DNA from: Brevibacterium jeotgali
Lineage (GTDB): Bacteria > Actinomycetota > Actinomycetes > Actinomycetales > Brevibacteriaceae
NCBI RefSeq assembly: GCF_900169175.1
Contig: NZ_FXZM01000003.1
Span: forward strand, 232,417 to 296,416
Length of the DNA stretch: 64,000 nucleotides
Reading direction: 5' to 3'
Part shown: positions 1 to 8,845 of the stretch, piece after piece
Numbering within the stretch: position 1 is the stretch's first letter
Layout: each line of letters begins with the position of its first letter
Notes under the pieces: model-generated
The model's input: the letters and a program-made list of their open reading frames with translations, nothing else
What the model was told of the DNA's origin: nothing
The model's database searches: none
Position numbers and translations under genes: made by a program

Positions 1-2
1 TC

Positions 3-1925
3 GACCGCCCGCTGCGCCCGACCTTCGTCAAGGGCCTGCGCAACGAGGTCCAGGTCGTCGTCACCGTCATGTCGGTGGCGCCCGGAGTCCTCTACGACAC
101 GCTGGCGATCAACGCCGCGTCGATGTCGACCCAGCTGTCGGGTCTGCCGTTCAGCGGCCCCATCGGCGGTGTGCGCATCGCGCTGATCGACGACCAGTGG
201 GTCGCCTTCCCGACGCACGACCAGCTTGAGGACGCAGTCTTCGAGATGGCCGTCGCCGGTCGTGTCATCGGTGACGACGTCGCGATCATGATGGTCGAGG
301 CGCAGTCGTCGGATCGGGTCGTCGACCTGGTCCGCGGCGGTGCGACCGCACCGACCGAAGACGTCGTCGCGAGCGGCCTCGAGGCCGCGAAGCCGTTCAT
401 CCGCGAGCTCGTCCGCGCGCAGAGCGAACTCGCGGCCCGTGCGGCGAAGCCCACGGCCGAGTACCCGGTCTTCCGCGAGTTCCAGGACGACGTCTACGCA
501 GCCGTCGAAGAGCTCGCACTCGAGCAGCAGACGAAGAACTTCCAGATCGCGGACAAGCCGGAGCGCGAAGCCGCAGGCGACGTGCTGCTGACCTCGCTCT
601 ACGAGCAGCTCGGAGAGCGCTTCGAGGGACGTGAGGGAGAGATCGCTGGAGCGCTCAATGCGCTGACCAAGCAGGTCATCCGCAAGCGCATCCTCACCGA
701 GCAGGTGCGGATCGACGGTCGCGGACTGAAGGACATCCGCCCCCTGTCCGCAGAGACTGATGTGCTGCCGCGTGTCCACGGCTCGGCCCTCTTCGAGCGC
801 GGCGAGACGCAGATCCTGGGCGTCACGACCCTCAACATGCTCAAGATGGAGCAGCAGATCGACTCGCTGTCGCCGGTCAAGTCGAAGCGCTACCTGCACC
901 ACTACAACTTCCCGCCGTACTCCACCGGTGAGACCGGTCGTGTGGGCAGCCCGAAGCGTCGTGAGATCGGACACGGAGCGCTCGCAGAGCGAGCACTCAT
1001 CCCCGTCCTGCCGACGCGCGAGGAGTTCCCCTACGCCATCCGCCAGGTCTCCGAGGCACTGAGCTCCAACGGCTCGACCTCCATGGGGTCGGTCTGCGCC
1101 TCGACGCTCGCGATGCTCCACGCGGGTGTGCCGCTGCGTGCCCCCGTCGCCGGGATCGCGATGGGCCTCGTCTCCGACCAGGTGGACACGCCGGACGGAC
1201 CGCAGACCGCGTACGCCGCCCTCACGGACATCCTGGGTGCGGAGGACGCGTTCGGCGACATGGACTTCAAGGTGGCGGGCACCGGCGAGTTCATCACGGC
1301 GATCCAGCTCGACACGAAGCTCGACGGCCTGCCGGCGACCGTGCTCACTGCCGCGCTCAAGCAGGCCCGTGAGGCTCGCCTCGCGATCCTCGACGTGATG
1401 AAGGAGGAGATCGACGCCCCGGCGGAGATGGCTCCGACAGCACCGCGGATCATCTCCGTGAACATCCCGACCGACAAGATCGGCGAGATCATCGGGCCGA
1501 AGGGCAAGATGATCAATCAGATCCAGGAGGACACGGGCGCGCAGATCAGCGTCGAGGACGACGGCACCGTTCTCATCGGTGCCTCGGACGGCGTCGCGGC
1601 GGAAGCCGCCCGCAGCGCGATCAACGCGATCGCGAACCCGCAGGTCCCGGAGGTCGGAGAGCGCTACCTCGGCACTGTCGTCAAGCTCATGAGCTTCGGC
1701 GCGTTCGTGTCGCTGAGCCCGGGCCGTGACGGCCTGCTCCACATCTCGGAACTGCGGAAGCTGAACGACGGCAAGCGCGTGGAAGAGGTCGAGGACGTTC
1801 TCAGCGTGGGCCAGAAGGTCCAGGTCGAGATCACCAAGATCGACGACCGCGGAAAGCTGTCGCTCGTGCCGGTGGCGGACGACTCGGATGATGACGCGGC
1901 CGCGGCAACGGCCGAGGAGGCCTGA
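3..1925 (+). CDS. pnp: Polynucleotide phosphorylase (5' end outside window)
   Basis: Phosphorolytic 3'-5' exoribonuclease, trimeric, of the RNA degradation machinery. The reading frame is open from base 3, upstream of the first ATG at 69, and encodes the typical [15 protein letters not shown] segment of the first RNase PH domain, so the gene is cut by the window edge. About 640 residues are visible against roughly 740-750 for the family. The second RNase PH domain carries [29 protein letters not shown] and the acidic [13 protein letters not shown] motif. It is followed by a KH domain (IIGPKGKMI) and an S1 domain ([13 protein letters not shown]...GLLHISEL), then a short acidic tail. The M16 peptidase starts 10 nt after the stop, the usual actinobacterial pnp partner. 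Confidence 0.97.
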   Translation, partial: DRPLRPTFVKGLRNEVQVVVTVMSVAPGVLYDTLAINAASMSTQLSGLPFSGPIGGVRIALIDDQWVAFPTHDQLEDAVFEMAVAGRVIGDDVAIMMVEAQSSDRVVDLVRGGATAPTEDVVASGLEAAKPFIRELVRAQSELAARAAKPTAEYPVFREFQDDVYAAVEELALEQQTKNFQIADKPEREAAGDVLLTSLYEQLGERFEGREGEIAGALNALTKQVIRKRILTEQVRIDGRGLKDIRPLSAETDVLPRVHGSALFERGETQILGVTTLNMLKMEQQIDSLSPVKSKRYLHHYNFPPYSTGETGRVGSPKRREIGHGALAERALIPVLPTREEFPYAIRQVSEALSSNGSTSMGSVCASTLAMLHAGVPLRAPVAGIAMGLVSDQVDTPDGPQTAYAALTDILGAEDAFGDMDFKVAGTGEFITAIQLDTKLDGLPATVLTAALKQAREARLAILDVMKEEIDAPAEMAPTAPRIISVNIPTDKIGEIIGPKGKMINQIQEDTGAQISVEDDGTVLIGASDGVAAEAARSAINAIANPQVPEVGERYLGTVVKLMSFGAFVSLSPGRDGLLHISELRKLNDGKRVEEVEDVLSVGQKVQVEITKIDDRGKLSLVPVADDSDDDAAAATAEEA

Positions 1926-1934
1926 TCCGCACAC

Positions 1935-3290
1935 GTGAGTGAGCTCCTCTCAGCCGGGGAGGGCGGTCGCATCGAGCGCACCGTCCTCCCCGGCGGCATT
2001 CGCATCATCACCGAAACCATTCCCGGCCTGCAGTCGGAGACCGTCGGCGTCTGGGTGGGCTCGGGCTCACGCCACGAGTCCGACGTCGCTGCGGGATCCA
2101 CGCACTTCCTGGAGCACATGCTCTTCAAGGGGACCGCCACTCGCAGCCCGCGGGACATCGCACGGGGCCTCGAGCGCACAGGCGGTGATTCCAATGCGGT
2201 GACGTCGAAGGAATACACCTGCTACTACGCGCGGTGCCTCGTGAGCGACCTCGATGCCGTGGGTGACCTGCTCTGGGACATGGTCCTGCGGTCCACACTC
2301 GACGAGGCGGAGTTCGGACGCGAGCGGGGGGTCATCGTGGAGGAGCTCGCGATGGCCGCCGACGATCCGACGGACCAGCTGTTCGAGGACTTCGAGGAGC
2401 TCGCGTTCGCCGGTCAGCCGCTCGGGCGTCCCGTCGGGGCGACGCGGGAGCAGATCCGTGTGCTCGAGCACGGGGTCCTGCGCGAGCACTACGAGGATGC
2501 GTACGCCGGCCCCGGGCTCGTGTTCGCCGCGGCCGGGGGAGCCTCCCACGCAGAGGTCGTCGACCAGGTCGCAGCGCACATCGCCGGTACGGGCGCGGCC
2601 CAGGCTCTCGTGACAGGCGCCGAGCGCGGGAGCACCGCGGGGGCGGCCTCGACGCGCGGAGCCGGCAGCGGTGGAACGCGGTCCGGCTCGACCGCGTCGC
2701 CGGCCGTGTTCACTCCGGGCCTCCATGTGCGCGAGCGTGCGACCGAGCAGCAGGGGATCATCCTCGGCACGGCGGGTCTGCACGAAGGCCATGAAGACCG
2801 CTTCGTGCACCTCGTCCTGTCGAACCTGCTCGGCGGCGGCATGGCCTCACGCCTGTTCCAGCGGGTCCGGGAGGAGCATGGTCTCGCGTACTCCGTCCAC
2901 ACCGTGCTGAGCCAGTATTCGGACGCCGGTCTGTTCGGCGTGTATGCGGGGTGTGCACCGGGATCTTCGGACCAGGTCCTCGAACTCGTGGGGGAGGAGC
3001 TCATCGGCATCGCCGACCGGGCCCCGGGCGAGGACGAGGTGGACGACGTGGTGTCGCAGCTGGCAGGGGGAACCGTTCTGGGGCTCGAATCGACCGCGGT
3101 GCGGATGAACCGGATCGCCCGCCATGAGCTGACCGGGATGCCCCTGCTGAGTGCCGAGGCGCTCATCGACCGCGTCCGCTCGGTCACCCCGGAGGAGGTC
3201 CGTGCGCACGCGGAAGGGCTCCTGGCCCAGAAGTGGGCACTCGCCGCAGTCGGCCCGCGGGGCGATCTGCGGATGCCCTCCCTGGGCTGA
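1935..3290 (+). CDS. M16-family zinc metallopeptidase (processing-peptidase-like)
   Basis: Predicted zinc endopeptidase of the PqqL/mitochondrial processing peptidase-like M16 family. The inverted zinc motif HFLEH is at residues 57-61 and the third ligand is the Glu in VIVEEL (about residue 137), so the N-terminal half looks catalytically complete. The C-terminal half has the RLFQRVREEHGLAYSV signature. The 451-residue length is slightly long because a Gly/Ser/Thr/Ala-rich, low-complexity stretch (about residues 223-255) sits between the two halves, where relatives usually have a short linker. Start is GTG at 1935; the nearest purine-rich stretch (AGGAGG, 1915-1920) lies inside pnp, so translation may be coupled to pnp. 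In vivo substrate cannot be told from sequence. Confidence 0.92.
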   Translation: MSELLSAGEGGRIERTVLPGGIRIITETIPGLQSETVGVWVGSGSRHESDVAAGSTHFLEHMLFKGTATRSPRDIARGLERTGGDSNAVTSKEYTCYYARCLVSDLDAVGDLLWDMVLRSTLDEAEFGRERGVIVEELAMAADDPTDQLFEDFEELAFAGQPLGRPVGATREQIRVLEHGVLREHYEDAYAGPGLVFAAAGGASHAEVVDQVAAHIAGTGAAQALVTGAERGSTAGAASTRGAGSGGTRSGSTASPAVFTPGLHVRERATEQQGIILGTAGLHEGHEDRFVHLVLSNLLGGGMASRLFQRVREEHGLAYSVHTVLSQYSDAGLFGVYAGCAPGSSDQVLELVGEELIGIADRAPGEDEVDDVVSQLAGGTVLGLESTAVRMNRIARHELTGMPLLSAEALIDRVRSVTPEEVRAHAEGLLAQKWALAAVGPRGDLRMPSLG

Positions 3291-3369
3291 GCCGGGCAGT
3301 GGCTCCGCCGAGCCTCAGCCGGGAATAACCGCAGGTCCCGGCACCGTTGTCCCCGACAGCGACCCAGGA

Positions 3370-3375
3370 TAGGGT
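3370..3375 (+). promoter_or_regulatory. Candidate -10 element for sodA (TAGGGT)
   Basis: TAGGGT fits the actinobacterial TANNNT -10 pattern and lies in the gap between the peptidase stop (3290) and sodA. Transcription would start near 3382, giving a leader of about 47 nt that contains the AAGGAGG ribosome binding site (3417-3423). An upstream in-frame ATG at 3378 would lie ahead of this transcript start, which supports ATG 3429 as the sodA start. No clear -35 is visible. Confidence 0.45.
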
Positions 3376-3428
3376 CGATGGATGTGGAGGGGCGTTCCGC
3401 CCACCCGACGAACTCAAGGAGGCATCAC

Positions 3429-4049
3429 ATGGCTGAGTACAGCCTTCCCGACCTTCCGTACGACTACGCAGCGCTGGAGCCGCACATCTCCGGTCGCATC
3501 ATGGAGCTGCACCACGACAAGCACCATGCGACCTACGTGAAGGGCGCGAACACCGCGCTCGAGCAGATGGCAGAGGCCCGTGCGAAGGGCGAATTCGGCA
3601 CGGTGAGCAAGCTGTCGAAGGACCTCTCCTTCAACCTCGGTGGTCACATCAACCACACGATCTTCTGGAACAACATGAGCCCGGACGGCGGCGACAAGCC
3701 CACCGGCGAGCTCGCAGCGGCGATCGACGACCAGTTCGGCGGATTCGACGCGTTCCAGGGCCACTTCACGGCTGCGGCGACGTCGATCCAGGGCTCCGGC
3801 TGGGCCATCCTCGGATGGGACACGCTGGGCCAGCGCCTCACCCTCGAGCAGCTCTACGACCAGCAGGGCAACGTGCAGGTGGGATACATCCCGCTGCTGC
3901 AGCTCGACATGTGGGAGCACGCCTTCTACCTCGACTACCAGAACGTGAAGCCGGACTACGTCAAGGCCTGGTGGAACATCGTGAACTGGGAGGACGTGCA
4001 GGCACGCTTCGAGCGCGCTCGCACGCAGACGCCGGGTCTCATCGCCTGA
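3429..4049 (+). CDS. sodA: Superoxide dismutase, Mn/Fe family
   Basis: Dismutes superoxide to oxygen and hydrogen peroxide in the cytoplasm. The protein has 206 residues, the standard length. The metal ligands are recognisable: His28 in ELHHDKHH, His76 in [10 protein letters not shown], and Asp160 and His164 in [12 protein letters not shown] Gln at about 146 in the DQQGN segment aligns with the second-shell Gln of Mn enzymes (family knowledge), so a manganese enzyme is the better guess. The start is ATG 3429 with AAGGAGG six nucleotides upstream; an in-frame ATG at 3378 adds 17 poorly conserved residues and is rejected. Single-gene unit closed by a strong UUCG hairpin. Confidence 0.97.
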   Translation: MAEYSLPDLPYDYAALEPHISGRIMELHHDKHHATYVKGANTALEQMAEARAKGEFGTVSKLSKDLSFNLGGHINHTIFWNNMSPDGGDKPTGELAAAIDDQFGGFDAFQGHFTAAATSIQGSGWAILGWDTLGQRLTLEQLYDQQGNVQVGYIPLLQLDMWEHAFYLDYQNVKPDYVKAWWNIVNWEDVQARFERARTQTPGLIA

Positions 4050-4069
4050 CGCCGCACTGCCAGTGCGAC

Positions 4070-4101
4070 AGCGCCCCCGCTCTTCGGAGCGGGGGCGCTT
4101 C
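4070..4101 (+). terminator. Intrinsic terminator after sodA (UUCG tetraloop)
   Basis: Twelve perfect base pairs (left arm 4071-4082, right arm 4087-4098) close on a TTCG tetraloop, extended by an A-T pair and followed by a short TT. The U-tract is weak, as is common in GC-rich actinobacteria. It lies 20 nt after the sodA stop. Confidence 0.85.
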
Positions 4102-4120
4102 GTCGTCCGGCACCGGCCCG

Positions 4121-4126
4121 TAGAAT
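4121..4126 (+). promoter_or_regulatory. Candidate -10 element for dapB (TAGAAT)
   Basis: TAGAAT lies just past the sodA terminator and 59 nt before the dapB GTG. Transcription would start near 4133 and the leader would include the AGGGGAG site at 4173-4179. Pattern match only. Confidence 0.5.
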
Positions 4127-4185
4127 CGGGAACGACCGCGAAGTGCATGCCGATCCATCGGGATCGGAGAACAGGGGAGTGACAC

Positions 4186-4938
4186 GTGAGCGACATCCGA
4201 GTGGGCGTCATCGGGGCGCAGGGACGCATGGGCTCGCATGCCGTCGAAGCGATCGGGGCCGCAGACGGGTTCGTCCTCGCCGCCGCGCTCGGCAGCTCGG
4301 ATCCGATCGAGCGGATCCTCGACGTGGAGGTCGACGTGGCGGTCGAGCTCACGGTTCCCGACGCGACGGAGTCCAACGTGACCTTCCTCGTCGACCACGG
4401 GATCGATACCGTCGTCGGAACGACGGGGTGGACGGGGGAGCGGCTCGAGGGACTCCGTGCGCGCCTGGCAGATCGTCCTGAGACCGCTGTGCTCATCGCT
4501 CCGAACTTCTCGATCGGTGCCGTGCTCGCGATGCGGTTCGCCGAACTCGCGGCTCCGTACTTCGACTCCGCAGAGATCCTCGAGGTCCACCACACGCGCA
4601 AGCTGGACGCGCCGTCGGGAACCGCCGTGCACACCGCGCAGCGCATCGCGAGGGCTCGTGCGGATGCAGGTCTGCCGGCCATGCCGGACGCCACCGCCTC
4701 CGATCCCCACGGGGCCAGAGGAGCGGCGATCGACGGCGTCCACGTCCATGCTGTGCGCCAGCAGGGGATGAACGCGCACGAGGAGATCATGTTCGGCTCC
4801 GACGGCGAAGCGCTCACCCTGCGCACGGATACCTTCTCCACCACTGCCTTCATGCCGGGCATCCTGACAGCCGTGCGCATGATCGGCGGTCGCAGCGGCC
4901 TGGACGTGGGGCTCGAGTCCTACCTGGACATCGCATGA
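4186..4938 (+). CDS. dapB: 4-hydroxy-tetrahydrodipicolinate reductase
   Basis: NAD(P)H-dependent second step of the diaminopimelate/lysine branch. The 250-residue protein has the N-terminal Rossmann motif VGVIGAQGRMG, the central GTTGWT loop, and the family signature HHTRKLDAPSGTA with His135 and Lys139 in the catalytic positions. Start is GTG 4186 after AGGGGAG (4173-4179). The next gene begins at 4935, overlapping the stop by 4 nt (ATGA), so dapB, the small membrane protein and the aminotransferase form one transcription unit. dapA lies about 3 kb downstream and dapF about 26 kb away in this window. Confidence 0.97.
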   Translation: MSDIRVGVIGAQGRMGSHAVEAIGAADGFVLAAALGSSDPIERILDVEVDVAVELTVPDATESNVTFLVDHGIDTVVGTTGWTGERLEGLRARLADRPETAVLIAPNFSIGAVLAMRFAELAAPYFDSAEILEVHHTRKLDAPSGTAVHTAQRIARARADAGLPAMPDATASDPHGARGAAIDGVHVHAVRQQGMNAHEEIMFGSDGEALTLRTDTFSTTAFMPGILTAVRMIGGRSGLDVGLESYLDIA

Positions 4939-5390
4939 CCAGAGCGAAGGTGGGCGTCGCGATCGTCTCGATCGCACTGGTCCTCTACTTCTGGTTCACC
5001 TACCAGCGGGCCTGGATCATGGTGACGGACGAGTCTCTGCTCGCGAAGGGGATCGGCCTCGCGCTCTTCGCGCTGCCGATCGTCGGTGCCTGGACACTCG
5101 TGCGGGAACTGATGTTCGGTGCGCAGACCGAGAGGCTCGCCGACGTGCTCGCGAGTGAGGACGGGCTGCCCCCGGACGACCTTCCGCGCACCCCGGGCGG
5201 CCGCATCGTGCGGGAAGCGGCGGACGCAGAGTTCGAGCGCTACCGCGCGGAGACCGACGCGGCGCCGGACGACTGGCGGTCGTGGTTCCGGCTGTCGTGC
5301 GCCTACGACGCCGCGGGGGATCGCAGGCGCGCACGCGAATCGATGCGACGAGCCATTCGGATGGAGAAGCGCGATAGCGTGAGCGCATGA
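4935..5390 (+). CDS. Small membrane protein with TPR-like C-terminus
   Basis: 151 residues, no assigned function. Two hydrophobic helices are visible at about residues 7-23 and 38-58, followed by a soluble tail. The last 40 residues ([29 protein letters not shown]) have the spacing of one tetratricopeptide repeat. Proteins of this build are commonly found next to dapB in Micrococcales (general knowledge, not tested here). It overlaps dapB and the aminotransferase by 4 nt on each side (ATGA junctions), so it is translationally coupled to both. Possibly a membrane-anchored scaffold; that is inference. Confidence 0.85.
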   Translation: MTRAKVGVAIVSIALVLYFWFTYQRAWIMVTDESLLAKGIGLALFALPIVGAWTLVRELMFGAQTERLADVLASEDGLPPDDLPRTPGGRIVREAADAEFERYRAETDAAPDDWRSWFRLSCAYDAAGDRRRARESMRRAIRMEKRDSVSA

Positions 5391-6595
5391 TCTCCAACCC
5401 GCTCATCGGTCCCTCACTGGCAGAACTCCGTGCGCGCACGAGCATGAAGTGGCGCCTGTATCCGGACAGCATCCTGCCGCTGTGGGTGGCGGAGATGGAC
5501 GTGACGCTCGCGCCCGCAGTCTCGCAGGCGATCATCCGCGCGGCCGAATCCGGCGACACCGGGTATCCGTACGGCACGGACTACGCCGAGGCCGTGGCAC
5601 GCTTCGCCTCGGAGCGCTGGGGGTGGGACGGCCTGGACCCGTCCCGCACCGCACTCGTGCCGGACGTGATGATGGGGATCGTCGAGACCCTCCGACTGCT
5701 CACCGCACCGGGCGACGCCGTCATCGTCACCTCCCCGGTCTACGCCCCGTTCTTCGCCTTCGTCACGCACGCGGACCGGCAGGTGGTGGAGACGTCTCTC
5801 ACGACCGACGGCCGCCTCGACCCCGCCGCGATCGAGGATGCCCTGCTGCGAGCACGCTCCGGCGGCTCCGCACATCCGGTGGTCCTCCTGTCGAACCCGC
5901 ACAACCCCACCGGCACGGTGCACACGCGGGCAGAGCTCGAAGCGACAGCAGAGGTCGCGCGTCGGCACGGTGCGCGGATCGTCTCCGATGAGATCCACGC
6001 GCCGCTCGTCTACTCCGATGCGTCGTTCGTGCCCGTGCTGTCAGTCGCGGGCGCGGAGAATGCATTCGCGCTCACCAGCGGTTCGAAGGCCTTCAACCTC
6101 GCAGGGCTCAAGGCGGCGCTGCTCATGGCAGGGCCGGAGGCGGCCGCCGACCTCGCACGCCTGCCGGAGGAGGTCGGCCACGGGCCCAGTCACCTCGGCA
6201 TCCTCGCGCACACCGCTGGGTTCGCCGACAGCGCAGACTGGCTCGATGCCCTGCTCGCGGGGCTCGAGGAGAACCGATCGCTCCTCGGCGATCTGCTGGC
6301 GACCCATCTGCCCCAGGTGACGTGGACCCCGCCGCAGGCCACGTACCTCGCCTGGCTGGACGCCTCGGCACTGGGGCTTGCGACATCCGCCTCCGCCAAC
6401 GCGCTGGCAGTGGTCTCCGATCTTGCCGGACCGGCGAAGTTCTTCCTCGACGAGGCTCAGGTGGCGCTGAGCTCCGGGCATGTGTTCGGGCGGGGCGGAG
6501 AGAACGCGGTGCGCCTGAACTTCGCGACGCGACCGGAGATCCTCACCGAGGCGGTCACACAGATGGGGGCGGCTGCGGCGACTGCGGGCCGCTGA
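5387..6595 (+). CDS. MalY/PatB-family PLP aminotransferase (C-S lyase)
   Basis: Fold-type I PLP enzyme of 402 residues. Landmarks are SNPHNPTG at 169-176, DEIH at 201-204, and the PLP lysine Lys234 in [12 protein letters not shown], the MalY/PatB form. Members act as cystathionine beta-lyases or cysteine-S-conjugate lyases; some act as aminotransferases. Which applies here cannot be decided. The gene is coupled to its upstream neighbour by an ATGA overlap at 5387. Its 3' end overlaps the 3' end of the opposite-strand membrane protein by 41 nt, so both C-termini are coded by the same bases. Confidence 0.9.
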   Translation: MISNPLIGPSLAELRARTSMKWRLYPDSILPLWVAEMDVTLAPAVSQAIIRAAESGDTGYPYGTDYAEAVARFASERWGWDGLDPSRTALVPDVMMGIVETLRLLTAPGDAVIVTSPVYAPFFAFVTHADRQVVETSLTTDGRLDPAAIEDALLRARSGGSAHPVVLLSNPHNPTGTVHTRAELEATAEVARRHGARIVSDEIHAPLVYSDASFVPVLSVAGAENAFALTSGSKAFNLAGLKAALLMAGPEAAADLARLPEEVGHGPSHLGILAHTAGFADSADWLDALLAGLEENRSLLGDLLATHLPQVTWTPPQATYLAWLDASALGLATSASANALAVVSDLAGPAKFFLDEAQVALSSGHVFGRGGENAVRLNFATRPEILTEAVTQMGAAAATAGR

Positions 6596-7895
6596 CGCGG
6601 GAGCCGTCGGCAGGGTTCCGGCCGTCGGCAGGGCCGTCGACGAGGATCGACCGCTGTGCAGTCCGGACGGCCGCGGCGAGCACCGCTTCCAGGGGGCCGC
6701 GCCGCGACACGATCCCGGTCCACACCAGCGCGGCGACGATCACGACGACGACGTTCACCCAGAACCACTCCACCTGCGTGTCCATCCCGGGGACGGTCCG
6801 GAGCGCCGTCATCTCTCCGAGCGCCAGGATGCAGATGTGGAGCGTGTACATGCTGAGCGGCGTCGAGCCCGGCCGTGACAGCCACGTGTGCACGAAGGCC
6901 GGGCCGCGATCCAGGAGCGGTCCGACCAGGAGGCAGAGGCCGAGGACCGCCATGGCCACCCCGGACGTCTGCACGAGGTCGAACGTGGTGCCCGAATGCG
7001 GACCCGCGGTGACCAGCCACCACGGGGAGTCCGCAGGCGTCACCCCGTAGGCGCCCAGCATGACGACGCGATCGACGTACGTGTGGACATCGGTCACCGA
7101 CTCCTCCCCGTAGAGCGATTCCAGCTCCCAGCGGCCACGCATGTTCATGAGGAGGGCCGACGCGGCCAGCGCGAGCGTGGTGAGAGCTCCACCCGAGATG
7201 AGGAGAGTGACCCGCCGGTGGAGGTCGGACCAGTCGATCCGTGCGAGCCACATGCCCAGCAGGATGTATCCGACCCACTGGAGCAGCGGGTAGTAGCCCG
7301 TCAGGAGCAGCCCGATCCACGTGTCCGCCAGGTGCATGTTCGAGAATGCCGGCACCAGCAGTCCCGAGTCCGCGAAGCCGGAGTCGGCACTGGATCGTAT
7401 GGCGTGGGACAGCTGCGGGGTGAGGAGGAACCACGCCCACGCGCTCAGCCCCAGCAGCCACGTGGGGAAGCGCAGGAACAGCGGGGCGATGAGGAACAGC
7501 ACCCCGTAGTTGACGAGGATGATCGCGATGCCGGAGGGCAGCTCGCCCAGCGCGAGGCCGATGAGGGCGATGAGTGCACCGCGGATCACGAGTCCCACGG
7601 ATGCCGCGGCCCATCCCCGTCCGCCGGTGTGTGCGAGTGCGCTGCGCGTCGACAGGATGATGGAGAAGCCCGCCAGGACGGCGAACAGTGCTGACGCGCG
7701 CCCCTGGAGCAGCGCGACGGCCGTGAGATCTCCTGCCTCGTCCATACGGGGCAGGACGTGCGTGGCCATCATGCCGAACAGGGCGAGTCCGCGGGCGAGG
7801 TCGACGCCGAGGATCCGAGACCGCAGGGGCGGTCGTGGAGTATGCGGATCGGACGATGCGGGTGTGGGGAGCACGGCGGGCCTTCGCGGGTTCAC
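6555..7895 (-). CDS. Multi-pass membrane protein, acyltransferase-like (DUF1624/DUF418 type)
   Basis: 446 residues with about ten hydrophobic helices. The N-terminus [22 protein letters not shown] resembles the start of DUF1624/heparan-alpha-glucosaminide N-acetyltransferase-like proteins, and the last third, with PLSMYTLHI in a C-terminal helix pair, resembles DUF418. Such proteins are proposed to move acyl groups across membranes, but function here is unknown. Start is taken at GTG 7895; no good ribosome binding site is visible there, so the N-terminus is uncertain. The start is only 26 nt from divergent dapA, so both promoters must share very little DNA. Confidence 0.8.
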   Translation of the reverse strand: MNPRRPAVLPTPASSDPHTPRPPLRSRILGVDLARGLALFGMMATHVLPRMDEAGDLTAVALLQGRASALFAVLAGFSIILSTRSALAHTGGRGWAAASVGLVIRGALIALIGLALGELPSGIAIILVNYGVLFLIAPLFLRFPTWLLGLSAWAWFLLTPQLSHAIRSSADSGFADSGLLVPAFSNMHLADTWIGLLLTGYYPLLQWVGYILLGMWLARIDWSDLHRRVTLLISGGALTTLALAASALLMNMRGRWELESLYGEESVTDVHTYVDRVVMLGAYGVTPADSPWWLVTAGPHSGTTFDLVQTSGVAMAVLGLCLLVGPLLDRGPAFVHTWLSRPGSTPLSMYTLHICILALGEMTALRTVPGMDTQVEWFWVNVVVVIVAALVWTGIVSRRGPLEAVLAAAVRTAQRSILVDGPADGRNPADGSRVSGPQSPQPPPSV

Positions 7896-7909
7896 CCGCG
7901 CACGGCGGG

Positions 7910-7915
7910 TAGGAT
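7910..7915 (+). promoter_or_regulatory. -10 element of dapA (TAGGAT), leaderless arrangement
   Basis: TAGGAT ends 6 nt before the ATG at 7922, so transcription would begin at or next to the A of the start codon. This supports ATG 7922. A competing reading is that GGAG (7917-7920) serves the second in-frame ATG at 7928, seven nucleotides downstream, removing two residues. Confidence 0.55.
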
Positions 7916-7921
7916 CGGAGC

Positions 7922-8845
7922 ATGGCCATGATAGATGACGCAGCAGGCATCGAGGCGATAAGGGCCTTCGGCCGCGTCGGTACTGCGATGATCACCCCGT
8001 TCACCGCGGACGGCGCTGTCGACTATGCCGCTGTCGAAGCGACGGCGGACTATCTCGTGCGGCTGGGCAACGACCTCCTGGTCGTGTCCGGCACGACGGG
8101 TGAGGCGTCCACGACCACGGATCTGGAGAAGGCGGAGATCCTCCGCGCTGTGATCTCTGCCACGGCAGGGCGCGCGAAGGTCGTCGCGGGAGTGGGCACG
8201 AACCACACCGCTCAGTCGATCGCACTGTCGCGCAGTGCGGAGGAGTGCGGTGCAGACGGCCTTCTCGTCGTCACCCCCTACTACTCGCGCCCGACGCAGG
8301 ACGGCATCATCGCGCACACCCGCGCGATCGCCGATTCCACGCAGCTGCCCGTCATGCTCTACGACATCCCCGGGCGTTCGGCCGTCCCGCTCACCACCCC
8401 GACGATCCTCGCTCTGGCGGAGCATCCGCGCATCCTCGCGGTCAAGGATGCGAAGGGCGCGCTGGGCGCGTCCCAGGACGTCCTGGGGCACGGGGCGATC
8501 GCCTTCTACTCCGGTGAGGACGCCCTCAACCTCCCGCTGCTCGCGATCGGCGCCTCCGGCGTCGTGTCCGTCGTCGGACACGTCGCCGCTGATCGCATCA
8601 GCACCCTCGTCTCCCTCGTCGCGTCGAACGATGTCGCGGCGGCCCGCCGGATCGCGGCGGACCTGGCACCACTGGTGGACGCGATCATGAACCACATGCC
8701 CGGTGTCGTCGCCGCGAAGGCGGCGCTCGAACTCCTGGGCGTGATCCCGACGCGCGCGACGCGCCTCCCGCTGCTGCCGGCTGACGCCCAGCAGGTGGAG
8801 GCCGTGCGCCTGGCCCTGCAAAGGAGCGACTACCTCACGTGTTGA
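7922..8845 (+). CDS. dapA: 4-hydroxy-tetrahydrodipicolinate synthase
   Basis: Condenses pyruvate and aspartate semialdehyde in diaminopimelate/lysine synthesis. TIM-barrel class I aldolase of 307 residues. Visible motifs are VVSGTTGEA, YDIPGRS with Tyr147, and the Schiff-base Lys175 in LAVKDAKG. The N-terminus MAMIDDAAGIEAIRAFGRVGTAMITPF fits the actinobacterial DapA. Two starts two codons apart (7922, 7928) cannot be separated by eye. dapA overlaps rnj by 7 nt, the arrangement known from many actinobacteria, so RNase J is co-expressed with lysine synthesis. Confidence 0.97.
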   Translation: MAMIDDAAGIEAIRAFGRVGTAMITPFTADGAVDYAAVEATADYLVRLGNDLLVVSGTTGEASTTTDLEKAEILRAVISATAGRAKVVAGVGTNHTAQSIALSRSAEECGADGLLVVTPYYSRPTQDGIIAHTRAIADSTQLPVMLYDIPGRSAVPLTTPTILALAEHPRILAVKDAKGALGASQDVLGHGAIAFYSGEDALNLPLLAIGASGVVSVVGHVAADRISTLVSLVASNDVAAARRIAADLAPLVDAIMNHMPGVVAAKAALELLGVIPTRATRLPLLPADAQQVEAVRLALQRSDYLTC

